Shown here in pieces: positions 7,384-12,025 of a DNA stretch of 12,025 nucleotides. A model generated the notes under the pieces. That model was not told where the DNA came from. It saw only the letters and a list, made by a program, of their open reading frames with translations, and searched no databases. The stretch spans positions 1 through 12,025 of the forward strand of contig DNXA01000140.1 in NCBI GenBank assembly GCA_003506065.1. The letters are read 5' to 3'. How positions within the stretch are numbered: the first letter of the stretch is position 1; each line of letters opens with the position of its first letter. A program made the translations under genes and the position numbers. The DNA is from Actinomycetota bacterium. GTDB taxonomy: Bacteria; Actinomycetota; Actinomycetes; S36-B12.

Positions 7384-8684
7384 GGGTTTGCATCACCCTT
7401 GACCATTGCTTCCCAGCGCCGAGCAAAGCCGGGCAGGGTCTTGTCGGTGGTATTGATGTCCTCGACTTCCACCCCGCCGACGCGCAGGCCGATCACGGCG
7501 CCTGCCGTAGCCATCCGGTGATCGTGATAGGTCGCGAACCTTCCGGCGTGCAGGAAGCTTGGACGGATGTGCAGGCCGTCGGCTGTTTCTACGACATCAC
7601 CACCGAGATGGTTGATCTCATGCGTGAGCGCGGCAAGTCGATCAGTCTCATGGCCCCTGAGATGGCCGATTCCACGAAAGCGACTCTCGCTGGTCGCCAG
7701 GCTGGCCAGTGCTGCGAGGGTGGGGGTGAGTTCGCCGACCTCATGCAGATCTGCATCGATTCCGTGGATTTCGCCAGACATCGCTGCAGTCAGCGAGTCC
7801 GACTGATGGGTAATGGTGGCGCCCATGCTTGCCAGGAGATCGCGCATGGCATCACCTGCCTGGGTTGTGCTTGTCGGCCAGTCAGGGATGGTCACCGCGC
7901 CCTTGGTGACAAGCGCCGCAGCAAGAAAGGGAGCTGCGTTTGAGAGATCGGGCTCGATGGTGCGGTCGACTGCAAGGACTGGTTGCGCAGGCACGTGCCA
8001 ACTCGTGGAGTCCTCGCGCTCCACTGCGACCCCGTGTTCGGCGAGCATCGCGATGGTCATCTCAATGTGGGGTTGGCTCGGCACCGGTTCGCCAACATGA
8101 CGAATCGTCAGCCCTGTGTCGAAACAGGCCCCCACCAGCAGCAGGGCTGAGACGAACTGACTGGATGCGGAGGCATCGATGGTGATCTCGCCACCGTGCA
8201 GGCGCCCCTTGCCGTGCACGGTGAAAGGCAGGTGATCACTTCCGTCAATGCTGACACCCAAGGATCGCAAGGCCTCGATCGTGGCAGCCATCGGTCGAAG
8301 GCGGGCACCTTCATCGCCGTCAAAGTGGATATCGCCTGTGGCCAATGACGCGACGGCTGGGACGAATCTCATTACTGTGCCCGCGAGCCCCACATCTATT
8401 GCTGCCGGGCCCTGCAGTCGAGCCGGCCGCACCATCACTCGCGTGTTGCCGACCTCGGAAGTCTCGCTGACTTGGATGCCCACGCCGAGTGCCTGAAGCG
8501 CGGCAATCATCAATCGCGTATCGCGAGCATCAAGAGCTTGATCAATGGTGCTCGGCCGATTGGCGAGTGCAGCGAGAATCAACGCTCGGTTGGTGGCGGA
8601 CTTCGAGCCGGGCACTCGCACCGTGGCGCGCACAGGCCCGGTGGCGCGGGGCGCAGCCCAATGCGGCGGCGGGGGAGCAGTCAT
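7380..8684 (-). CDS. aroA: 3-phosphoshikimate 1-carboxyvinyltransferase (EPSP synthase)
   Basis: The sixth enzyme of the shikimate pathway: it transfers the enolpyruvyl group of PEP to shikimate 3-phosphate in the cytoplasm. The 434-residue protein has the inside-out alpha/beta barrel signatures: [12 protein letters not shown] (K28), [12 protein letters not shown] (99-109), [12 protein letters not shown], the S3P-binding [22 protein letters not shown] and the C-terminal HDHRMA. The AGTxxR loop is intact around the glyphosate-contact glycine. I prefer the ATG at 8684 ([12 protein letters not shown]) to a GTG at 8705 because TACCCT ends 7 nt before the ATG and GAGG lies 3 nt before it. Downstream it overlaps rsgA by 4 nt as a two-gene operon. 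Upstream it diverges from sigR; this placement is, from memory, conserved in actinobacteria. Confidence 0.95.
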   Translation of the reverse strand: MTAPPPPHWAAPRATGPVRATVRVPGSKSATNRALILAALANRPSTIDQALDARDTRLMIAALQALGVGIQVSETSEVGNTRVMVRPARLQGPAAIDVGLAGTVMRFVPAVASLATGDIHFDGDEGARLRPMAATIEALRSLGVSIDGSDHLPFTVHGKGRLHGGEITIDASASSQFVSALLLVGACFDTGLTIRHVGEPVPSQPHIEMTIAMLAEHGVAVEREDSTSWHVPAQPVLAVDRTIEPDLSNAAPFLAAALVTKGAVTIPDWPTSTTQAGDAMRDLLASMGATITHQSDSLTAAMSGEIHGIDADLHEVGELTPTLAALASLATSESRFRGIGHLRGHETDRLAALTHEINHLGGDVVETADGLHIRPSFLHAGRFATYHDHRMATAGAVIGLRVGGVEVEDINTTDKTLPGFARRWEAMVKGDANP

Positions 8685-8691
8685 CGCCTCA

Positions 8692-8697
8692 AGGGTA
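8692..8697 (-). promoter_or_regulatory. Predicted -10 box for leaderless aroA-rsgA transcript
   Basis: On the minus strand TACCCT is followed by 7 nt and the aroA ATG at 8684, the geometry expected for a leaderless mRNA. The 7-nt spacer also contains GAGG, so weak Shine-Dalgarno use from a transcript starting further upstream cannot be excluded. No clear -35 hexamer is seen. Confidence 0.45.
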
Positions 8698-8731
8698 GTG
8701 CTCACCTGCCGTCGGCCTTGGCGGCGAGCAG

Positions 8732-8757
8732 GGAATATGCCCCGCCAGATGGGTGTT
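8732..8757 (+). promoter_or_regulatory. SigR-type autoregulatory promoter (GGAAT-N18-GTT)
   Basis: GGAAT at 8732-8736 and GTT at 8755-8757 are separated by exactly 18 bases. This matches the known Streptomyces SigR / mycobacterial SigH consensus (GGAAT-N18/19-GTT); one G upstream makes it GGGAAT. It points at sigR and lies 66 bp before the sigR ATG, so the sigma factor should activate its own operon when RsrA is oxidised. An in-frame GTG lies 9 nt after the GTT. Confidence 0.8.
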
Positions 8758-8787
8758 CATGTAGGTGTGCTCAGGGCCTTGGACTAC

Positions 8788-8815
8788 GTGAAACTGGATC
8801 CCAGTACCGTAGGCT
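8788..8815 (+). promoter_or_regulatory. Predicted housekeeping-type proximal promoter of sigR
   Basis: GTGAAA (8788-8793, four of six matches to TTGACA), a 16-bp spacer and TAGGCT (8810-8815) precede the sigR ATG at 8824 by 8 nt. It would give a leaderless basal transcript alongside the upstream SigR-type promoter, a two-promoter arrangement known for Streptomyces sigR. Confidence 0.5.
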
Positions 8816-8823
8816 CCATCGAG

Positions 8824-9405
8824 ATGGCAACTGAGACCAAGGACGAGAAGACAGCACGCTTCGAGCGCGATGTCATGCCGTTTCTTGATTCCCTCTACGG
8901 GGCGGCCCTGCGAATGACGCGCAATCCCGCTGACGCTGAGGATCTCGTTCAGGAAGCCACGTTGAAGGCCTTTGCTGCCTTTGATTCCTTCACGGAGGGC
9001 ACCAATCTTCGAGCTTGGCTGTTTCGGATTCTCACCAACAGTTACATCAATCAGTATCGAAAGAAGCAGCGTCAGCCCTTTCAGACCAGCGCAGATGAAC
9101 TCACCGATGGTGAATTGAACGAGGTTGGCGAGCATCTGGGGATGCGCTCAGCTGAGGCTGAAGCTCTCGATCATCTTGCTGACGCCGAGATCGTGGACGC
9201 GCTCGCAGCGCTCCCCGATGACTTTCGGATGGCGGTCTATCTCGCTGACGTCGAAGGCTTCGCGTACAAAGAGATCGCTGAGATCATGGAGACACCTGTA
9301 GGCACGGTGATGTCCCGTTTGAGTCGCGGACGCAAGCTGCTGCGCGAGCTTCTTCGTGAATATGCCGCGGAGCGCGGCTTTGTCTCCCAGGAGGTGAGTT
9401 CATGA
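8824..9405 (+). CDS. sigR: ECF RNA polymerase sigma factor, SigR/SigH family (thiol-oxidative stress)
   Basis: A 193-residue group 4 sigma factor. Region 2 spans about 18-84 ([38 protein letters not shown] for -10 melting and recognition). Region 4 spans about 122-178 ([47 protein letters not shown], written here only as its key stretch: FAYKEIAE to SRLSRGR) and holds the helix-turn-helix for the GGAAT -35 element. It should direct thioredoxin, mycothiol and protein-quality-control genes under disulfide stress. The pairing with rsrA through an ATGA overlap supports SigR rather than another ECF group. The ATG at 8824 gives a family-typical start ([16 protein letters not shown]). The frame is open further upstream, so a GTG at 8767 could add 19 residues in transcripts from the SigR-type promoter. 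Confidence 0.93.
   Translation: MATETKDEKTARFERDVMPFLDSLYGAALRMTRNPADAEDLVQEATLKAFAAFDSFTEGTNLRAWLFRILTNSYINQYRKKQRQPFQTSADELTDGELNEVGEHLGMRSAEAEALDHLADAEIVDALAALPDDFRMAVYLADVEGFAYKEIAEIMETPVGTVMSRLSRGRKLLRELLREYAAERGFVSQEVSS
9389..9397 (+). promoter_or_regulatory. Very strong ribosome binding site of rsrA
   Basis: AGGAGGTGA lies inside the end of sigR, with the core GGAGG ending 7 nt before the rsrA ATG. It is full-length complementary to the 16S anti-Shine-Dalgarno and the best such site I see in the window. It favours abundant anti-sigma production from the same mRNA. Confidence 0.8.
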
Positions 9406-9662
9406 GCTGCGGCAATCATCACGATGTCCCCTGCGTCGAAGTGCTCTCCCTGATGTGGGTGTACATCGATGACGAAATAGATGATGGTCATCGCATTGAG
9501 GTCACGGTGCATCTGCAGGAATGTCCGCCGTGCGCAGACCATTTCACGGCTGAGCAGATTGTGCAGGCTCGTATTCGAAAGTGCTGCACCGAGACGCAGA
9601 CTCCACAGGAACTGCGCGCTCGCATTGTCGAACAGATCCAGGCGGCACTGCGCTCGAACTGA
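9402..9662 (+). CDS. rsrA: Zinc-containing redox-sensing anti-sigma factor, RsrA/RshA type
   Basis: An 86-residue ZAS-family anti-sigma factor that sequesters SigR when reduced and zinc-bound, and releases it when disulfides form. The signature HxxxCxxC is HLQECPPC (H37, C41, C44), with upstream C11. These are the same positions as the zinc and redox residues known for Streptomyces coelicolor RsrA. C3 and the C61-C62 pair also correspond; only C31 of that protein is absent (Arg31 here). The start codon overlaps the sigR stop (ATGA, 9402-9405) behind a near-perfect ribosome binding site. The short helical C-terminus ([17 protein letters not shown]) fits the mycothiol-system anti-sigma-R family. 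No terminator is seen before the next gene, 57 nt downstream. Confidence 0.93.
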   Translation: MSCGNHHDVPCVEVLSLMWVYIDDEIDDGHRIEVTVHLQECPPCADHFTAEQIVQARIRKCCTETQTPQELRARIVEQIQAALRSN

Positions 9663-9705
9663 ATCTCGCGCCGCGCCGATTCACACTCCCTTAATAATCT
9701 CCGCG

Positions 9706-9711
9706 TACGCT
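9706..9711 (+). promoter_or_regulatory. Predicted -10 box for leaderless pdtaS transcript
   Basis: TACGCT (TANNNT type) ends 8 nt before the GTG start at 9720, and there is no Shine-Dalgarno in the gap after rsrA (9663-9719). A TTCACA (9680-9685) resembles a -35 hexamer but is 20 nt away, longer than ideal. pdtaS may therefore have its own promoter besides readthrough from sigR-rsrA. Confidence 0.45.
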
Positions 9712-9719
9712 CAACTGCT

Positions 9720-11156
9720 GTGGGCACCGTCCAAGAACTCGCTGAAGAACGCACCGATCTGCATCCCGAGGAAGTCGACAGGCTTCAGGAGATCATCGGG
9801 GCGTGGGGGCTCATTGCAGATCTCTCGCTGAGTGATCTCGTGCTGTGGGTCCCGACTTGGAACAATGCTGGTGCGCTCGCTGCCGCACTTGTCCGCCCCA
9901 CCACTGCATCGACGACAGTTGAAGAGGATCTGGTCGGTCGCTTCGTACCGCGTGGTCGCCTTCCCGAGATCGACCAAGCGCTGCATTTCGGGCGAGCGGT
10001 AGGCAACGCATTCCCGATCAAGTCCTCCCAGGATCCCGATGCCCGAGTCATCGGCATCGTTGTTCGCTCATCCTCGCCCGCTTCTCGCGTCGCCGGACAT
10101 CTGGAGGAGGTCTATCTGCAGTGCTCCGAGGATCTCCTGCACATGCTGGTGGCCGGAGACTTCCCCCCGCCGGAATTCGTGGGGGAGACGAGCGAGTCGC
10201 CACGAGTGGGCGACGGGCTGGTTCGGCTGGATGACGAGGGAACGGTGACCTACGCGAGTCCAAATGCCATGAGTGTCGTGCGTCGGCTCGGCTTGGCCGC
10301 CGAACTGATCGGCGCTGACCTGGCGTCAGTGCTGGTTCGTCTCTCTCATCGCCATGGCCCGATGGATCAGAATCTGGCTCTGATTGCCGGCGGACGCATC
10401 GCAGGTCAATCTGAAGTGGAAAATGCGCGTGCGGTAGCGCTCGTGCATGGCATTCCGCTGCGAGCGCCCGGTCGTGAATCGGGGGCCCTGATTCTTGTTC
10501 GGGACATCACCGATGTGCGCCGCCGGGAGCGCGCACTGATGTCGGCCGACACCACTATTCGCGAGATCCATCACCGGGTGAAGAACAACCTGCAAACGGT
10601 GGCAGCACTGCTTCGGATGCAGGGCCGACGGGCGCAGAGTGAGGAGACGCGACTGGCCTTGGGCGAGGCCGAGCTGCGAGTGGCTGCCATCGCGGTCGTC
10701 CATGAAACTCTCTCGAGGCAGATCGATGAGACTGTCGAGTTCGATGAGGTTGCCGACCGCATCATTCAACTGGTGCGAGACCTGGCGCCAGCGCTTGGGG
10801 ACACCACGTCACCACATATTGAGCGCATCGGCTCAGCTGGATTGCTTGGCGCTGAGACCGCGATGCCATTGGCGATGTGCGTGTCGGAATTGCTCCAGAA
10901 CGCTGTGGAACACGCACAGGCCTCGATCATCGAGGTCCGGGTGATGCGCGAGCCAGATTCGCTCAGTACCAGCGTGCACGACAACGGTCTGGGCATGCCG
11001 ACAACTGTGGCGGACTCACTGGATGTCGGTGGAGGTCTGGGTCTTCAGATCGTCCACTCACTCGTCGCCGAGATGCAGGGTGCAGTCCAGATTTCCGTGG
11101 AAGCCGGAACCACCGTGACCATCACCGTGCCACTTGAGGAAGAAAGCCTAGATTGA
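9720..11156 (+). CDS. pdtaS: Soluble sensor histidine kinase, PdtaS type
   Basis: A 478-residue cytoplasmic kinase without transmembrane helices. Its order is an N-terminal GAF-like sensor (about 1-150, beginning with the family motif LQEIIGAWGLIADLS then LVLWVPTW), a PAS domain (about 168-275), a HisKA_2 dimerisation helix with EIHHRVKNNLQTVAALLRMQ (probable phosphoacceptor H285) and a HATPase_c domain (N-box SELLQNAVEHA, DNGLGMP, GGGLGLQIV). PdtaS phosphorylates PdtaR, an ANTAR-domain RNA-binding antiterminator; pdtaR is not in this window. In mycobacteria the kinase has been linked to nutrient, nitric oxide, copper and c-di-GMP signals. The GTG start gives an N-terminus close to known PdtaS proteins. 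The 3' end overlaps the convergent whiB1 gene by 9 nt. Confidence 0.92.
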   Translation: MGTVQELAEERTDLHPEEVDRLQEIIGAWGLIADLSLSDLVLWVPTWNNAGALAAALVRPTTASTTVEEDLVGRFVPRGRLPEIDQALHFGRAVGNAFPIKSSQDPDARVIGIVVRSSSPASRVAGHLEEVYLQCSEDLLHMLVAGDFPPPEFVGETSESPRVGDGLVRLDDEGTVTYASPNAMSVVRRLGLAAELIGADLASVLVRLSHRHGPMDQNLALIAGGRIAGQSEVENARAVALVHGIPLRAPGRESGALILVRDITDVRRRERALMSADTTIREIHHRVKNNLQTVAALLRMQGRRAQSEETRLALGEAELRVAAIAVVHETLSRQIDETVEFDEVADRIIQLVRDLAPALGDTTSPHIERIGSAGLLGAETAMPLAMCVSELLQNAVEHAQASIIEVRVMREPDSLSTSVHDNGLGMPTTVADSLDVGGGLGLQIVHSLVAEMQGAVQISVEAGTTVTITVPLEEESLD

Positions 11157-11402
11157 GCCGCGAGCGCGCAGGCGGGCATTGCGACGCTTGAGTGCGCGTC
11201 GCTCATCCTCGCCCAAGCCGCCCCAGACGCCAGCATCCTGGCCAGTCTCCAGAGCCCAGCGCAGGCACTCATCGACGACAGAACAACGACGACAGACAGC
11301 TTTGGCCTCCTCGATTTGGACCAATGCTGGCCCGGTGTTGCCAATCGGGAAGAACAGCTCCGGGTCTTCGTCTCGGCAGGCTGACTCGTGTCGCCAGTCC
11401 AT
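11148..11402 (-). CDS. whiB1: WhiB-family iron-sulfur transcriptional regulator, WhiB1-like
   Basis: An 84-residue protein that binds a [4Fe-4S] cluster through C9, C37, C40 and C46 (numbered from the ATG at 11402), the same positions as in M. tuberculosis WhiB1. Other landmarks are MDWRHESACRDEDPELFFP, the GVWGG turn (about 58-62) that contacts sigma region 4, and the basic C-terminal DNA-binding tail ERRALKRRNARLRARG. WhiB1 is an essential, NO-sensitive regulator in mycobacteria. The preferred start is the ATG at 11402, because it gives the WhiB1 length and cysteine numbering. A GTG two codons upstream (11408) has a better-spaced GGAG and is possible. It converges on pdtaS with a 9-nt overlap, and upstream lies a long structured non-coding region. 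Confidence 0.94.
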   Translation of the reverse strand: MDWRHESACRDEDPELFFPIGNTGPALVQIEEAKAVCRRCSVVDECLRWALETGQDAGVWGGLGEDERRALKRRNARLRARGSI

Positions 11403-11429
11403 GCGCACTCAACTCCATCATCAAAAAGG

Positions 11430-11448
11430 GCACTGGGGTCACCAGTGC
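11430..11448 (-). terminator. Terminator-like or attenuator-like hairpin upstream of whiB1
   Basis: On the minus strand GCACTGG, a 5-nt loop TGACC and CCAGTGC form a perfect 7-bp stem. It is followed by CC and a run of five T (11427-11423). The stem ends 21 nt before the GTG and 27 nt before the ATG of whiB1. It has the shape of an intrinsic terminator but sits inside the probable whiB1 leader, so it could end transcription from the upstream kinase gene or attenuate whiB1. The stem alone could also be an operator palindrome. Confidence 0.45.
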
Positions 11449-11482
11449 TCGTGATTGCTTTCACGTACCCCGGCCATCGGAA

Positions 11483-11515
11483 GGGGGCGACCCTGGGGTC
11501 TCCTGGTCGTCCCCC
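11483..11515. repeat. Inverted repeat, GC-rich stem-loop in the whiB1 upstream region
   Basis: GGGGGCGACC (11483-11492) pairs with GGTCG (11505-11509) and CCCCC (11511-11515), leaving T11510 bulged. This gives 10 pairs around a 12-nt loop. Outside it, CCGGCC (11470-11475) and GGCCGG (11526-11531) could form an outer stem. It lies in the gap between the kinase gene and whiB1, where both flanking genes read leftward, so it would be part of the whiB1 leader if transcribed on that strand. No known RNA family is recognised. Confidence 0.55.
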
Positions 11516-11526
11516 GGAGGAAGGCG

Positions 11527-11581
11527 GCCGGTGCCGATCAGCAACGGGCGAAGTAAAGGGTTACATGGGTGGGCTACCGGC
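11527..11581. repeat. Inverted repeat forming a bulged 9-bp stem in the whiB1 upstream region
   Basis: GCCGGTGCC (11527-11535) pairs with GGC (11572-11574) and ACCGGC (11576-11581), with a single bulged T at 11575. The 36-nt loop contains the small palindrome GTAAAGGGTTAC (11553-11564). Together with the two stem-loops nearer whiB1, it makes a series of three structures in about 150 nt of otherwise non-coding DNA. Confidence 0.5.
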
Positions 11582-11597
11582 GCAAGGGGCGCGCCCA

Positions 11598-11632
11598 AAA
11601 ATAGGCGTCATCGGGCTGTCACCTTCATCACA
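11598..11632 (-). promoter_or_regulatory. Candidate whiB1 promoter with CRP-like operator
   Basis: TATTTT on the minus strand (11603-11598) could be a -10 box. Upstream of it is a CRP/FNR-type palindrome, TGTCA-N6-TCACA on the plus strand (11617-11632), one base off the TGTGA-N6-TCACA consensus. Its centre would be about 33 bp upstream of a start near 11591. Mycobacterial whiB1 is known to be cAMP-receptor-protein regulated, which makes this plausible. The resulting leader would be about 190 nt and would include all three stem-loops. This is an inference only. Confidence 0.3.
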
Positions 11633-11666
11633 GACGCGGCATTCTTCCGCTTTGAGAGGAATATGG

Positions 11667-12025
11667 TCACACGATGACGGTCAGGGCTGCTGGTTCTGAC
11701 GCAAATCTGACCTCAGAGACCTCACCCATCCCTTCTCCATCAATCTGGAACGCCATGGGCTTGAGGGCGGCCACCGTGAACTCCTGTTCGTCATGCCACG
11801 AGATCACCGAGGACAGGGCACTTGGCTTGCGCTGAACCAGCAGCCGCTTGGTGCTCTGCAGGGCGGTGGGCACATCAATCTTGCGCAGGCCGAACAGATC
11901 CAATCCTGAGTTGAAGTCAGCTGCGGGACACATCTGAATTGGCCAGTTGCCCAAATAGGTCCAGGGCGTGGTGTTCTGCACCAGGCTCAGATAGACCTCA
12001 TCTATGACCAGATCGCCGCGAGTCA
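11667..12025 (-). CDS. Diacylglycerol/lipid kinase family protein, C-terminal part (5' end outside window)
   Basis: The last 119 or so residues of a protein whose frame stays open to the right edge. Visible motifs fit the C-terminal domain of bacterial DagK/YegS-like lipid kinases: NTTPWTYLGNWPIQMCP (the 'N-PxTY-G' segment after the glycine-rich core), ADFNSGLDLFGL and a terminal PMAFQIDGEGMG, the common P-x-Q-x-DGE motif, before the closing PAALTVIV strand. The catalytic GGDGT-type nucleotide loop would be upstream, outside the window. Such enzymes phosphorylate diacylglycerol or sphingoid lipids with ATP at the inner membrane face. It reads toward whiB1, with the 264-bp structured gap between them; from memory a gene of this type also neighbours whiB1 in mycobacteria. 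The exact substrate is unknown. Confidence 0.8.
   Translation of the reverse strand, partial: TRGDLVIDEVYLSLVQNTTPWTYLGNWPIQMCPAADFNSGLDLFGLRKIDVPTALQSTKRLLVQRKPSALSSVISWHDEQEFTVAALKPMAFQIDGEGMGEVSEVRFASEPAALTVIV

Noticed and set aside
7311..7943. A 210-codon plus-strand frame across rsgA and aroA
   Set aside because: It spans two conserved genes in antisense and shows no domain; the odd fragments are mirror translations.
8545..8823. Extension of the sigR frame far upstream into aroA
   Set aside because: The extra sequence overlaps the aroA coding region and does not resemble sigma factors. Only the last 19 codons, from the GTG at 8767, are kept as a hypothesis.
9692..9700. AT-rich TAATAATCT in the rsrA-pdtaS gap as a -10 box
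   Set aside because: The TTCACA hexamer is only about 9 nt from the TAATCT, and TACGCT has the better distance to the start codon. It is possible but weaker.
11576..11601. GGCGC/GCGCC hairpin next to an A/T run as terminator of the lipid kinase gene
   Set aside because: On the minus strand the T-run precedes the hairpin instead of following it, so it does not fit an intrinsic terminator for that gene.
1..12025. CRISPR arrays, tRNA or rRNA genes, insertion sequences, prophage or toxin-antitoxin modules
   Set aside because: No regularly spaced repeats, RNA signatures, transposase or integrase motifs were seen; nearly all of the DNA is accounted for by housekeeping and regulatory genes.

Overview
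The window reads as a high-GC, compact chromosome segment from an actinobacterium (Actinomycetota, class Actinomycetes). The evidence is a WhiB protein, a SigR/RsrA-type redox sigma/anti-sigma pair, a PdtaS-type histidine kinase, a fused FbiC-type FO synthase (coenzyme F420) and actinobacterial forms of RsgA, AroA and HisN. Intergenic gaps are very short, convergent genes overlap at their 3' ends, and several start codons sit 7-8 nt after a TANNNT box with no Shine-Dalgarno sequence, as expected of leaderless mRNAs. This would suit a streamlined lineage, perhaps an aquatic or Frankiales/Nanopelagicales-like one; that placement is a guess.

Layout. (1) 1-4558, plus strand: a cation diffusion facilitator (possibly cut at the left edge), a fused CofG-CofH FO synthase overlapping it by 8 nt, and a soluble cytochrome P450 starting 6 nt after it. 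(2) 4555-5844, minus strand: a two-CBS-domain protein and a HisN-type inositol-monophosphatase-family phosphatase. (3) 5894-6352, plus strand: a four-helix DUF2231 membrane protein, divergent from hisN across 49 bp. (4) 6346-8684, minus strand: aroA and rsgA, joined by a GTGA stop/start overlap. (5) 8732-11156, plus strand: the sigma factor SigR, its zinc anti-sigma factor RsrA (ATGA overlap, very strong ribosome binding site) and the kinase PdtaS. (6) 11148-12025, minus strand: whiB1, a 264-bp non-coding stretch rich in inverted repeats, and the 3' part of a diacylglycerol-kinase-like gene that runs off the right edge.

How it fits together. The right half is a stress-signalling cluster: a thiol-oxidation switch (SigR/RsrA), a soluble two-component kinase and an Fe-S WhiB1-like regulator. 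From memory, mycobacteria keep a similar neighbourhood (rsgA-aroA, sigH-rshA, pdtaS, whiB1). The best regulatory signal is GGAAT-N18-GTT at 8732-8757, an exact match to the SigR consensus, placed to autoregulate sigR-rsrA. An in-frame GTG 9 nt after it could give an N-terminally extended sigma isoform. The least explained region is the structured stretch upstream of whiB1 (11403-11666), with three consecutive stem-loops, the last one terminator-like and ending about 20 nt before the start codons. No tRNA, rRNA, CRISPR array, insertion sequence or prophage gene is visible, and I see no wholly novel multi-gene system.
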